In this document: piece by piece, positions 10,561 to 23,587 of the stretch
How positions within the stretch are numbered: position 1 is the stretch's first letter
How the letters are laid out: the number at the start of each line of letters is the position of its first letter
NCBI GenBank assembly: GCA_020310875.1
Contig: MU260071.1
Span: 655,501-719,500, forward strand
Origin: Ceratopteris richardii
Lineage: Eukaryota; Streptophyta; Polypodiopsida; Polypodiales; Pteridaceae
Reading direction: 5' to 3'
DNA length: 64,000 nucleotides
Made by a program: the position numbers and the translations under genes
The notes under the pieces: model-generated
Seen by the model: the letters and a program-made list of their open reading frames with translations, nothing else
What the model was told of the DNA's origin: nothing
Database searches by the model: none

Positions 10561-10739
10561 GCTATATAGGGTTTAATATCTTCCGTTTGTGTGATAGGAA
10601 CCTCTTTAGTTTTGTCAGAGATTTGAGGAATCTTCCAAACTTTCTTTATCTCTACCTTCAAGCTTATATTTAAAAACAAAATATCGGGTCAACTCCATGG
10701 GAACATACGAAGGGGAGGAGTGAACGACTTGGGTAGAAG

Positions 10740-11500
10740 CTTTTTTTTAAGGAAAAAGATGCTTTCTTGGGTCTAAGACTACTAATAGAAGTCCACCCTT
10801 CACTAGGAGTGGGGGTAGAAACATTAGTCTTATCCTTTAAGGGAACAAGATGACTACTAATACGAGGAGGATTACTTTGCTCCTATATGGATTGATTCTC
10901 CTTATCCTCAACAAGATGAAAAGCATAAGAGTTGATGTCAAATGGCTTAAACACATCTTCTAGAAGAACCTCAAAAGGATTATGGGACTTGATACCTTTT
11001 TTCACAACTTTAGCCTGTTGTTTTTTGACACTAGCTTGATTATCATTGTTCCAAGGGACATACTTTAGTTGGGGGTGAGGAATTTCAACATTACTTTTTG
11101 TACCTTTGACATTAAATTTTTCACCACTTGATTCATTCTTCTTGAGAAAAGGTAGTCCTTACTAAAATGACCTTGAAACAATAATAACATGCATTATAAA
11201 TGTTCCTGTAGACTACTTTTTGATCATGTAGCTTCCTCCCATTAGAGTCTTTTATCACAAGGACATATTTCGGTTCTTTAGATAAGGAAATTTCATTATG
11301 GATTTGGGGATCCTATTTGGCATTAAACCCCCCTAACTTTCTAACAAAGCAATTTACCCAACAACCTGCCTAGACTATTTATCCAATGATAGAAGTCCAC
11401 ATGCAAGTCCGAGAAATCAACCCAAACTACTATGCACATAGGTTATGCGCCCCTAGGGTTAAAACCTCAGTGCCATTTGAAAAATGAGATTGGGTATCAA
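10740..11500 (-). pseudogene. LINE ORF1 relic (DUF4283-like part, CCHC knuckle, C-terminus)
   Basis: Reading from 11500 down: VVWVDFSDLHVDFYHWINSL resembles the nucleic-acid-binding part of plant LINE ORF1. NGRKLHDQKVVYRNIYNA leads to a knuckle CYYCF..GHFSKDY whose last Cys has become Tyr. Then comes GIKSHNPFEVLLEDVFKP, a C-terminal motif of such proteins. A frameshift inside the knuckle and several stops show decay. The ancestral protein coats LINE RNA. Confidence 0.5.
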
Positions 11501-12525
11501 GTAATGGCATAGGCGCACTCACACACTTCTAATTTATCAATTTGCAAAGACTAGTCAACTTAGTTGCAATTGGGGGCATAAGTAGATGTGATCGATGGGT
11601 GTCAAGTAGAGTGATGAAAGTATCTCCCCTCGTTAGCCTCCTAGAAGGTCCACAAGTTGTCCTTCTCCAAGCTCAAGGTCTGATATACTTGATGGAGTTG
11701 AGTGCATGCATATCCGATGATTCCAAGTCCTTGCTATCTAATGCATTCAAGGATTCATGCTATCTAATGTTTCCAAAGGTGCACTGTTGTCCAATTCTTC
11801 CAACATGATTGAATCACCAAAATGCTTGTAACTGCCTCAATACTTGTTTCTTTGATGCATGCATTAACTTGTTTCACAAATCTCAATGATTACTACAATT
11901 GAAAGAGGCAAAAATACAAAAGGAGGAGGTTTAATGCCTTGTATAGAGCTCACACACTTGTGAAATCCCCTATCCTCAAGTGTTAATCACTTAATACAAG
12001 TATCTAATCACATTTAATCACTTCAAAATGATGCAAAAGAAATAGACGATACTTCCATAACTCATAAACAAGTATGTCACACCCACAATAGTCACAAAGC
12101 TGACTCAAAAGACACAAAGAAGCACAAATACGAATTTGTAGGAAGAGAGCTCACAACTTCATTCCACAAAAAAGTTTATGTACAAGTGAGGTCTTGGCCT
12201 TGTATAGGCTTCTCCCAAGTCCCCTCACTTTTTTATTTGAAAAAGGTCTTAAAAAATATAAGGAAAAGCTCTAAAATTCTTCTTTTTGTGCCATTTTTGA
12301 GGGAAGACTCTTCCATAAAATTACAAAGAAATGCTATCAAAGGCTTGAATATATACAATTGTTCTTGCTACCAAATTTAAAGGAATTTTTACAATGTAAG
12401 ATAAAAATACAAGTATTATCTATTTAAAAATGGGTTAGCTTGACAATAAAATTTAAAAAAATTTGAAAAATATTTGGGCCTCTCCATAGACGTGTAATTC
12501 TAAGGTAGATCTTACGAGCCATTTC

Positions 12526-12545
12526 CTCTCAATCATGATTGAGAG
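12526..12545. repeat. 20-bp perfect palindrome CTCTCAATCATGATTGAGAG
   Basis: A single perfect palindrome. Its core TCAATCATGATTGA is what the gypsy leader core TCAATCGCGATTGA becomes if both CpGs deaminate on opposite strands. Alone it could be chance. Confidence 0.4.
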
Positions 12546-12639
12546 GGCACTATTAGCATCATTAAAAAAAACAAGAAGTATCCATTTGGTAGGTGTTGCC
12601 TGTTATGACAAAAAATACATCTAATTTCTCGATTCTTTT

Positions 12640-13054
12640 TCATCCAAATCCTCAGAACTCATGTGCAGGTCTCGACCATGGCAAAGACCAATAACAATGC
12701 GTTCAAGCAATTGGTTTTGTGAAGAATATAATCATTTTTATTTGTGATAGGGGTAGATTCATTATTAATATGAGGATCTTCTTCGAGACTAAAAGGTATG
12801 AATCTTCACCTTCAACAACTTTCTGCTTGTCTTTACCTATCTCAGGAGTAGGAGGAGAGGAAATGTGACCTGTGAATCGAATAACATTAAGATGGGGGTA
12901 GTGAATAAGTCCTTGGTCTTGGACATATTAGCAAACACTTGAGGGGGAGAAGTGAAGCTGCCCAAAAACTTTGATTTGGTTATCGACTTAGGGGAAAGCA
13001 TTATACACTCATTATTGCACGTGATGCCATCACAAAGTGCTTCAAATAAGTCCA
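12640..13054 (-). pseudogene. Possible N-terminal part of the LINE ORF1
   Basis: A 72-codon open stretch at 12837-13054 (MDLFEALCDGITCNNECIML..., then GSFTSPPQVFANMSKTKDL) sits upstream of, and in the same direction as, the LINE ORF1 core. The Pro-rich FxGSFxSPPxxF pattern resembles the front of plant LINE ORF1 proteins. The 1.1-kb gap to the core (11500-12640) holds nothing I recognise and may be another insertion. Confidence 0.3.
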
Positions 13055-13204
13055 TGCCACCCCTCGAGAGGGCTCAGGGGAGGCTAGGAATCTTGTAACC
13101 TACGACTAAGGGTAGAAGCTTGACGAGATGACGTGCTAAAAACCAAAAGAAACTACATGGCGATTACACATGCATATAGCAGGTGGTAGACAAGCAGAGG
13201 TGAA

Positions 13205-13368
13205 CCCTAACGGGCCTCATGCTCCTTAAAATCTCAGAAACCTCATGGTTTGGTACTAACCTTAAAACCTCATGGTTTGATACTAACCCTAACGGGCCCC
13301 ATGCTCCTTAAAATTTCAAAAACCTCATGGTTTGGTACTAACCTTAAAACCTCATGGTTTGGTACTGA
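13205..13368. repeat. 82-bp tandem duplication
   Basis: Unit 1 is 13205-13286 and unit 2 is 13287-13368, both starting CCCTAACGGGCC and differing at only a few positions. Each unit itself contains two copies of AACCTCATGGTTTGGTACT (or a one-base variant). No coding role is apparent. The surrounding 13369-13972 has nothing recognised. Confidence 0.9.
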
Positions 13369-13972
13369 CATCACTGTTTATAAAAGGAAAGTTTGTGGGT
13401 TAATGACTGGGCGGATTTTCAATAGAGTGCTAAGCCTACGTCGTGAGTTCCACACGAATCAATATATGCCATGTACTAAGGATGGGACCCTAGCCTGTGG
13501 ACCATGACATGCCACAAAACATTTCCAATAAGGAAGGTTTCACATAGTGCGAATCCACTCGAAACCTCTACTTAAGAACCAATCATCATATAGCAAATGG
13601 CACACATCATTCACATAGGGGCGAAGCTCTTCACTCATCACAATGCGAGTGCATGGAACGTTTGCTTGGCAAATGTGCGCACCCTCCTCCCTTGCCTGCA
13701 TTTCGACGAGATTCAGTACACGTGGAGTAGCACATAATAGTTCGAGTAAAAATGCACAGCTTCCAACCTTAAAACGTTAGGGGACTTCCCCTTTGTCTTG
13801 CCTTCACATAAGGCGGAGGCTCATGGAGCTGCAGAAGTAAAATTTACGTGTTCCACTCTACTGTGTGAATATATCACCGATGAACATATGCCTTTTTTAC
13901 GTGAATTCCTGCTCCTCCTGCCTGGTATAATATTTTTATAAAAGGAAGTTCGATCTTGAGAGCTACTCTTAG

Positions 13973-14194
13973 CATCTGTCAGATTGTTGCCAAGAAACTT
14001 TGCACGAAATTGCATTGAGAATGGAAGCAGTACGCGCTGAAAGGCAGCGTTCTACCCCTTGCTCAGCTAATCCGCGGGCCTCCTCTAGGCACCATACCCA
14101 ACAGCAGCCACAGCTATCGCCATCGCCCCCACCTGATCCCGGTGAAGATGATCCTCTCCATCAACAACAAGTGCTGGAAAGCCTCGCTTCGTGA
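13973..14194 (+). other. Possible host exon of an unknown gene
   Basis: After a plausible splice acceptor (CTACTCTTAG at 13963-13972) there is an open frame with higher GC than its surroundings. It runs through QETLHEIALRMEAVRAERQR and a Gln/Pro-rich stretch ([18 protein letters not shown]) to a stop at 14192-14194. It looks coding in composition but I cannot name a family. It could be the last exon of an unseen gene, a captured fragment or chance. A GT/GA microsatellite begins 30 nt later. Confidence 0.3.
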
Positions 14195-14223
14195 GAACTC
14201 TTTTCAAGAATCAGATATGTGTC

Positions 14224-14354
<131 letters not shown>

Positions 14355-15513
14355 TATTGAAGGTATCTAGAAGGTGAGCTTATGTCCCGGATTCAAGCTT
14401 ATTGTGAACTTCTAGCAGAGGTACTTTTCGTTAAAAACTTGCCGTTTTATCTTCCTCTCATTGTCGCAATATTGTACTCTTGTTCAAGGCTTAAAATATA
14501 TTTGATCTATTTTTATGTTGGAATTTCTTGCTTTTGGAGTGAAGATTCACGACACTATGGCTTGCGTTCTCATGACATGTGGTTACATGGAAAATATAAT
14601 ATATGTTCTGGAGTTATCACGCGTGGCCACATAATAATCACTAGTTTTGAGATAACACTGTGTCTTGCCATTAAAAATTCGAAATTAGGCGTGAACAACT
14701 AAAAGCTTCCATTCTTAGACGTTCAGATCGTGAAATAATTATAATTTTGTTAGAGAATGTCATTAAGAGGTCATCGTACGTATATAACTGGAATGATATT
14801 TCAACTTCCATAGCCTGTACTTATATTCAATGCTTTTATTTGTTGACATTATTTGAGTAAGAAAATGATTGCTTTTATATATTATTTCTTCAAGATTGAA
14901 AGCATATTTATTGTGTCGCTCACTAGCTCTCTTTCTTCTTGAATATTTTCAATTTTCGCAAATTCTTTAATGTACTTTGGATCACATGAGAGGTGGCGAG
15001 AGTGAAAGAGCTTTCTCTATCTACTTTCTTTTTCCTCATGTAGTTGGTCACTCACTTGGTGTTTTTGTAAGTGGAGGCCGTTCTCATCCCATAACAAAGC
15101 TCAGCTGATTTTTTAGGTTTCAAAGACTTCCGTTGTAAAGACATTTCATTTCTAGGTCTAAACCTCCTCTCACAAGTGTTTTTCAAACTTATGTAAGTTT
15201 TATTGCATTTGAATAGTATTAAGTGGAGGGGGACTGAATGTATATTCGTTGTGAGAAGCACTATTTGTTGGAAATATGATCACAATAGATCATTTTTGCC
15301 TAAAAACTCCAAATTTCAGGTAAATGTGATCAGAAAATTTGGAGCTTTTGTAGATTTAACCTCCCAAAATTATTCTTGTTGGTATGTAAGTTTTTAATGG
15401 GAAAACAACAACAAATCTGTAATTCTTGAAAACAGAAAAGTTCCAAGTTTTGCATTTGTCAATCTTTGATCAAGTTTGGTCTATTTATATCCTTGTTACT
15501 CAAAATACTCGAA

Positions 15514-16368
15514 ATGGAAGCTTATTCCTCAAAAGTGAGTTGTCTTTTTGAGATTAATAGGCTTGAAGGGCATGGTTTTGACCTATGGAAGGAGAGAATG
15601 CATGGAAAGATCTTTTCCTTAAAGATTCTGAAAGTGCTAGAAGAAGTGAAACCTGAAGATATGATAAAAGCAAAATGGATCATTTGAATTAGAAAGCCAT
15701 CATATGTATAAAGATTGATTTATTTGTCGACATTTTAGTGGACTTGAAGGGGCTTACCACTCCAATTCGAATGTGGGAGAAGTTGAGAGTCACTTATTAC
15801 CATATCACACTTGTAAGTCAAATGCATTTGATGCAAAAGCCTCTGAGTATGCAACATGATGAATCAAAGGGTGTTGCAACTTGCAAGGCATTTGTCTTTT
15901 TTTATATGAACCCTCTTTGAGCTGCAGGATTCAAGATTACCTTCTTTTGATGATAAGCTAAACGCTCTCTTCTTGCAAATGACACTCCCTGACTCACGGG
16001 AGATAGTGGTTGTCTCACTTTCTAATAACCCCAATCTTACATTTGATGATGTTAGGGATTTCATACTTATTGAAGAGATTAGGAGGAAAACAAGTGGAGA
16101 GGCAAGTGGTGAGCCCAATATGGCAAGAGAGAACATAGAAAAAGAGTGGTAATGCATAGAGGAACATAAGAAAGTGCAAAGATAAAAGTGATGTGAGCTT
16201 CCATCAATGTTGTCGAAAAAGCCACAAGAAACTCGATTGCAAGTACTACTAAGGAGAGCTCGATAAGAAAAAGAATGCAGATGACAAGAAAATGAGTGCA
16301 AGATTGACATGCATGATAATGAGAATGACAGGAGAAAAAAAAAATGTTAATGTGACCTCTAGAGTTGT
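15514..16368 (+). pseudogene. Copia copy 1a gag
   Basis: Starts at the ATG 15514 (MEAYSSKVSCLFEINRLEGH), matching the copy 1b start at 27838 (MASTSSNVKSLFEIKRFEGS). It shares DLWKERM, EVKPEDM and, in a shifted frame, DLKGLTT and the helix around PLSMQHDESKG. A relic zinc knuckle near 16200-16245 reads FHQCCRKSHKKLDC: the first Cys is now Phe. Multiple stops and shifts. Gag of copia elements forms the particle and binds RNA. Confidence 0.8.
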
Positions 16369-16376
16369 GTGGTATG

Positions 16377-17598
<1,222 letters not shown>

Positions 17599-17606
17599 GT
17601 GGTATG

Positions 17607-18890
17607 GAGGATATGCTATGCATATGATGCGTCCCATGCATCTCATGCTTCTATTATGTGTCATGCACAAGATATGCAAATTACTAAAAGTGATCTAATT
17701 GATGCCTTGCTTAGTGTTATTTATGTGCTTGCTAGACTTTGATTATGGACTCAAGTGCATCATTTCAATTGATTCCTATCAAGGAGTGTTTTGCTACGTT
17801 TCATGCAAGTCATCATAAAAATGTATACCACGGGAACAATCATGCATGTTTTATTGAGGAAATTGGTACTCTGCATTTGTCTATGGATGAGGCTAATGAG
17901 TAGGTCTTACAAGATGTAGCCTATGTTCCAGGCATTGAAAAGAGCTTGATTTTTATCGGTCGTATAAATTTGCATGATTATAGTACAATCTTTGAAAAGA
18001 ACTCTTAGAAGCTTGTGAAAGGATCACAACTGATTGTTAGGCAGTGGGCACCAAAAAGGGGATCCTTAATTGCTTGAATGGAAGAGCCTTGTTAGGAGGA
18101 TTTATTGCATTGGTTGAAGTAAAATCTCATATGGAGTTGAGGCATAAAGGGCTTGTCCATATGATCCAAAAAGGCCCAGACATGTTATTTTCTATGCATA
18201 TGCCATAAAGTGGATGCCAAAGGCACCAAACTTGACTTTTGGGATGATTGTCAATATGGAAAACAAGTAAGAAATTCTTGTTATTTTAGTGTGTCTCATA
18301 AGTCAAATGTTCTCAATCTTGTACATTTTGATGTTCGTAGCATGCCCATCAAGTCTATTGGGGGCGCTTTGTATTTTCTCTCTTTTGTTGATGATTTTCC
18401 TCGCACGCTTTGGATATATTTGTTGAAGTCTAAAGCTGAAACCTTTTCTGCACCTTAGAGTTTTCATGCATTTGTGACTACACAAACATATAAAAGATTA
18501 AAATCTCTACGTACAAACATTGGGGGTGAGTTTACAAATGCTGATTTGAATAAATTTTGTGAAAATCATGGCATCAAGAGGGAGCTAACCGTACTATACA
18601 TGCGCTCTTCTAATGGTGTAGTTGAAAGATATAATAGGACATTGTGTGAGAGGATGAGATGTATGCTGCCCATAGCTAATCTCCCTCATGGATTCTGGGG
18701 GGAGGCTCTTGTCCAACAAAGTTGCTTCATATGAACACCTATTCATCTTTGGCTACAATGATGGAGAGATGAGCTACATGATATGGCTACTTAGGAAGAT
18801 TGTATGTAGTTGGGATGTATATAATGACCCAAGGCTGCATAAAAGTAATTGTGCCATCAAAGCTGATCATAAAAAGTTCAAGTTTTAGCA
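17607..18890 (+). pseudogene. Copia copy 1a protease and integrase
   Basis: After the hAT insertion the protease region follows with many stops (near 17740 the DSGAS motif is reduced to a relic), then a pre-integrase relic, then the integrase core at 18210-18730. The core has HFDVRSMPIKS (first catalytic Asp kept), LRTNIGGEFTNADLN (second Asp changed to Asn) and NGVVERYNRTL (Glu kept). The pre-integrase zinc site is also damaged. Integrase inserts the cDNA in the nucleus. This copy cannot. Confidence 0.8.
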
Positions 18891-19079
18891 TGAACAACCA
18901 CCCATTAGGCTTAAAACTGATCCATAGGAAGCTTCAAAAATGGCTGAAAACGATAATGAGCTGGTGATTTTTGAGCTAGATGATAATGGGCAGCTTGATA
19001 AAACTCCTTATGGAATTTGCAACCACCATTCGATGTTGAAATTACGGCTAAAAATGATGTACAATAGCCTATTCACAAT

Positions 19080-19816
19080 GACAACGTAGTCATATCTCTT
19101 GATGTGGATCCATTGTTTGAAAATGTAGATCATTGGATGAAAAGATCTATACATACCCGGAGGGTTGTGAACAACGATGACCCCTTTGTATATTACCTTA
19201 TGCTATACATTAGGTTATGTGAGCACAAGAAGTGGGAGTTAGCCATGCATGAAAAGAGAGGTCTTGCATGCAAATGATACTTGGGATTTAGTTGAGTTGC
19301 CCAAAGGTAGGAAGACCGTTCTGAACAAGCGGGTTTACAAAATCAAGACCGTGGATGGTAAACCAATACACAAGGAAAGCTTGGTTGCTAAGGGATATGC
19401 CTAGAAAGAGAGCATTGATTTCCAAGAAGTGTTCTCTCGAGTGGTGAAAATGACCATATTATGTGTGTTGGTTGCTCTCACAATTGCCTTGGGTTTGGAG
19501 TTATTCCAAATGGATACAACATCATCCTTTTTGCATCGTGAATTAGATGAAGAGTTGTACATGAAATTCTTAGAGAGGTCTTCCCATTCTTGGAAAAGAG
19601 CATCTCGAACACAAGCTAAAAAGGAGTTTGTATGTTTTGAGACAAGTCCTCAGACAATGATGTAATATGTTTGATGCATTCATGCTCAAACATGGGCTCA
19701 AAAGAAGCTCTGTAGATCATGGTAGCCCAATCACTCTATTGTTGTATGTAGAATATATGAAGAGCTTAGTCTCAATGAAGGACCTTGAGGAAGCTGAGCA
19801 TATCCTTGGAATGGTG
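19080..19816 (+). pseudogene. Copia copy 1a RT, left part
   Basis: Covers the start of the copia [16 protein letters not shown] near 19280, [15 protein letters not shown] near 19420, then LGLELFQMDTTSSFLHRELD, where functional copies have DVKTAFLHG. The YVDD box region near 19750 is degraded (LYVEYM). At 19817-19821 it runs into the ATAAA target duplication of the nested family-2 element, and it resumes at 24812. Confidence 0.8.
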
Positions 19817-19821
19817 ATAAA

Positions 19822-20047
19822 TGTTGGAGTTAGACGTCTGCGGAAGCACACGAACAGCACAAGGAAGAAGAAGCTTGGAGCACAACACACAAGACTGAAT
19901 GTATTACTAGAGAATGTACAAAGATAAGTAGCCCATTAGGGCAATAGGCGTATATACAAGCCGGGGGAAAAAACCTCCTAAAGAGGGAAAAAAGTGCCCC
20001 GGCGGTCTTAGAGTGTTCACACACTTCACTACCTAAATATATCAACA
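19822..20047 (-). repeat. 3' LTR of nested copia family 2
   Basis: Starts TGTTGGAGTTAGACGTC and ends ATATATCAACA on the plus strand. It is 226 bp. Right next to it AATCCCCCGTAGG (20048-20060) is the complement of the polypurine tract. Other family-2 LTR copies are at 24578-24806, 48999-49226 and 54249-54477. Confidence 0.95.
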
Positions 20048-20121
20048 AATCCCCCGTAGGAGTGATGCGGTGAACAAGGAGCTTGCACTTATGTATAAGG
20101 AAGTGCCAAGCTATGTGGAAA

Positions 20122-21177
20122 TCACTCCACGAAAGGAAGTAAGCCCAAAGCTTTGCGGAAAGCTTCAAACTTCTCCCTGGGCCAAGCTGATCTCCCAGCA
20201 GAGAACCTCTCCCTGACATAATGATAATGCACCTCAATGTGCTTAGTGCGAGCATGGAACACAGGGTTCCTCGCAACTGCCAATGCGCTCTGACTGTCAG
20301 TGAAGTTGGTGGTGGCAGAGGACTGACCAACACCCAAATCAGCCATAAGGCGTATGAGCCACACACACTCAACAGTAGCTGTGAAAGCTTCCCTATACTC
20401 AGCCTCACAACTGGAAGTGGCCACAGTAGGCTGCTTCTTGCTCAACCAAGATATACATGAGCTACCAAGCATGAAGCAAAAGCCACTAGTGGACACATGA
20501 GTGTCATAGCAACCAGCCCAGTCTGAGTCAGACAAAACATGCAAATCTGGCGGTAGTGACCCCCCCTTGGGATAAAACAACCCAAGTAGCCGAGTACCAC
20601 TCAAGTAGCGAAAGATGCGCTTAACCGCCTGCCAATGCTTGACACCTGGGCAATGCATAAACCTGCTCACCTGTGAGACAGCAAACTGAATATCTGGCCG
20701 AGTAATGCATAAGTAAATCAGGCATCCAACAACCTGTTGATAGAGGACAACATCAAATGCATCTCCAGCATCATGAAGACTCAATCGTAAACCTGTCTCC
20801 ATAGGAGTGGCAATAGGCTTATAGTCTTCAAGGCCAAAACGCTGCAATAATGTGTCAATATATTTCGTTTGACACAAAGCCAATCCACCATCAACTTGCA
20901 TAAACTGAATGCCCAAATAGTGATGCAAATGCCCCAAATCAGACATCTCAAATGAGGCATGCAAATCAGCCTTAAAATCAGCAATATGCTTCTCAATAGG
21001 ACCAGTGAGCAGCATGTCATCAACATAGACAACAATGATCAGAAGCACATCATTAGCACGCTTAACATACACTTCTTCATGCAAGTCACTATTCAGAAAT
21101 GCAGTTTTAATGTCCAATTGATGTACATTCCAACCATGATGGGCTGCATGTGCACAGATGCTCCGAACAGTAGTCAT
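20122..21177 (-). pseudogene. Copia family 2 pol: RT and RNase H
   Basis: A 351-codon frame. RT begins HQLDIKTAFLNSDLHEEVYV and jumps straight to KRANDVLLIIVVYVDDMLLTG. About 55-60 residues, including the usual LYGLKQ segment, are missing in frame. The YVDD box is intact. RNase H has LSDSDWAGCYD, TVATSSCEAEY and FTDSQSALAVARN. Near the end RERFSAGRSAWPREKFEAF lacks the segment seen in the 54.5-kb relative (GEISLAYVPTQDNI...LFTKAL), so a second deletion is present. Confidence 0.9.
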
Positions 21178-21372
21178 ACGACATGTGGGTGCAAAGGTCT
21201 CATCAAAATCAATGCCTCTTTCTTGTGCATAACCCTTTGCAACAAGCCTAGCCTTATACTTGTCAACTCCGAACAGTAGTCATACGACATGTGGGTACAA
21301 AGGTCTCATCAAAATCAATGCCCCTTTCCTGTGCATAACCCTTTGCAACAAGCCTAGCCTTATACCTGTCAA
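21161..21372. repeat. 106-bp tandem duplication in family-2 RT
   Basis: CTCCGAACAGTAGTCATACG begins at 21161 and again at 21267, and the copies differ at a few bases. The unit is 106 bp (one more than a multiple of three), so it shifts the RT frame and splits pol into the frames 20122-21177 and 21263-22372. The duplicated codons are the RT start ARLVAKGYAQERGIDFDETF. Confidence 0.95.
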
Positions 21373-22372
21373 CTGTACCATCAGGTTTACGCTTCAGCTT
21401 GTATACCCACTTAGTACCAATGGCTTTCTTGCCAGGATGCAAGTCACATAAAGACCAAGTACCATTCTTCATTATAGCATCATATTCAGATTGCATAGTA
21501 GCCATCCAATTTTCTAAATTTTGTGCTTCATCAAAAGAAACAAGCTCATTCTCATCACAGAGACTAGATGCAGCCATAGCATAGCAATCTGATGCAAAGG
21601 AGGCACTATGAGAGCCTGAACGAGTACGATATGACAAAGGTGCATCTAATTTGCTTTCACGCAAAGTCTGCACCAGCCATTTTGGCATAGTTTTTGCCTC
21701 TTCAATATCAGCTCTCTCATCAACAAGTGCATCATGTAAATCTGCATCAGAAATGGGATGATTTGCATCATTACATGAAATCTGCAAAGGTTGAGAAGTT
21801 GCCTCATTAAGACCAACAGTAGACTGTCCACCTGTAAAAAGAGGCATCAAAGTATCATACATGCCTTTGGAGCTAACAGATGTCTCCTTAGTACATGAAA
21901 ACAATGGCTGAATAGCATCTTCCACAAAAACAACATCACGGCTAACCAGAATGCGTTTAGTCTGTGGATGATACAGACGATAGCCTTTACTTTCAGAACT
22001 GTACCCAACAAAAATACATTTTACTTCCTTATCATCCAATTTTCTGCGATGTTGTTCAGGCACTATTGCATATGCCAAACAACCAAAAGCGTGCAAATGA
22101 GCAACAGATGGCTTGCGATCATGCCAAGCCTCATATGGAGTGATAGACTGCAGCGCTTTAGTTGGACACCTGTTAAGTACATATGCTGCACACATGACAG
22201 CCTCAAGCCAGAAACTATGTGGTAAAGCCTGACTCTTGACCATACACCTCGCCATCTCCATGAGTGACATGTCCTTCCGTTCAGCAACTCCATTCTGTTG
22301 AGGTGTATACGGCACTGTACACTGGTGTTTTATCCCACGTTCAGCCCGAAATGCATTAAAATCAGAAGACAT
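21263..22372 (-). pseudogene. Copia family 2 pol: integrase C-terminal half and RT start
   Basis: A 369-codon frame beginning in the integrase core with YTPQQNGVAERKDMSLMEM (catalytic Glu), then the chromodomain-like C-terminal region (FVGYSSESKGYRLYHP) and a long variable linker. The RT start is ENWMATMQSEYDAIMKNGTW and WVYKLKRKPDGTVDRYKARL. It ends in the 106-bp duplication. The left frame edge is a G-run at about 22377-22385, where one base has been gained or lost. Confidence 0.9.
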
Positions 22373-22426
22373 AATCCCCCCCCTCGATCAGAACGGAGGG
22401 TGCCCATTTTACATCGTGACAGATTT

Positions 22427-23575
22427 TCAGCCAAAACCAAAAACTATTTGAAGCACAAAAACACTTCGGACTTTGCCTTCAATGGTTATACCCATCATCC
22501 ATGCATGCCTGGAAAAATCATCAATGAAAGTCACGAAGTTAAGATAGTTTCCAAAAGAAGGTGTCTGCATAGGACCACAGACATCACTATGTACAAGCTG
22601 CAATTTCTGCGTAGCCCGAACTGAACCATCTTTTGGAAAGGAGGAACGCTGCATTTTGCCCAAAATACAGTCTTCACATACATGTTTTCCAGGTGCCTCA
22701 AGCTTGGGCAAAGAAGATACCATATTAGATTTCTGCAGGCGTAGCAAACTAGCAAAATTCAGATGACCAAAGCGTGCATGCCAAAGCTTTGCATCTGACA
22801 TAGCTTGAGAATCATGAACTTCACATGCCGAATCATTCACATATCTTTCATAGTCTATGAACTTATACAGCCAACGACATAAAATGCCAGAAGCAATAAT
22901 AACATCGCCATTTGACAGATCATGAACTGTATATCTGTCATCAACAAATTTCACAACCAAGCCAATCTTGGCTAATGCAGAAATTGATAACAGATTCTTC
23001 TTGATCCCTGGCACAAATAAAGCATTTGACAAGGTGAAAGAACTATCATCAGCAGTAGTCAGAATGATCTTACCAACTCCCATAACAGGATAAGAGGAGT
23101 TGTTGGCGCATGTGACAGTATTCCTTGTAGGGGCATGCTCGAGTGAAGAGAAGAAACTGTGCTCCGAGGTAATATGTTTGGTCGCCCCACTATTAAAGTA
23201 CCAAACATCTGAGTCCACTGCAGACATGCACTGCTCATGAGAAGATGGGTCAAAACTGCAAACAGTAGTAATCGCCCATTCTTCTTCCTGCACAAGATTA
23301 GAAGACTCTATTTTTGGTGTAGAGGCTTCTGCAACAACCATTCGAGCCTCCTCCTTTTTCTTTGCCTCTTTTGCAGCCAGTTTTAGACAGTTCTTTATGA
23401 TATGATCATTCCCTTTACAGTACTTGCAAAACAATTTCTGCTTTTCTGATTTCTTCTCATCTTTATCCTTGTTCTTCGAATGTGAAGCATTTGCAGATTT
23501 CTGCTTACTAGTAGAAGAGCTCCATTTTCCTTTGCCCTTCTGAGTAGCCAGGAAAGCTTGATCTGCAACACACAT
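22427..23575 (-). pseudogene. Copia family 2: zinc knuckle, protease, pre-integrase and integrase start
   Basis: Contains the canonical knuckle CKYCKGNDHIIKNC, then the protease site WYFNSGATKHIT, where the usual catalytic Asp is Asn (AAT, one G-to-A change). LWHARFGHLNFASLLRLQ...CEDCILGKM is the pre-integrase HHCC zinc region. The integrase first Asp is in QLVHSDVCGPM, followed by FIDDFSRHAW. A frameshift after that (about 22490) leads to a stop at 22427, and the second Asp (LRSDRGGDY) survives in another frame near 22390. The frame is the same as the gag frame upstream, with a TAG between them at 23588. Confidence 0.9.
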
Positions 23576-23587
23576 AATGGACCTATT

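Larger units (their letters stand above)
9850..13054 (-). mobile_element. L1-like LINE relic (ORF1 and start of ORF2), 3' part missing
   Basis: Frames must be stitched across many stops and shifts. Going down the minus strand there is an ORF1 N-terminal piece, an ORF1 core with a CCHC knuckle, an ORF1 C-terminal piece, and then the beginning of an L1-type endonuclease. No LINE RT is visible. The element stops near 9850-9700, where the inverted gypsy LTR fragment begins. Losing the 3' end is the opposite of usual LINE 5' truncation, so a later deletion or insertion is likely. The family assignment rests on pattern recognition only. Confidence 0.5.
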
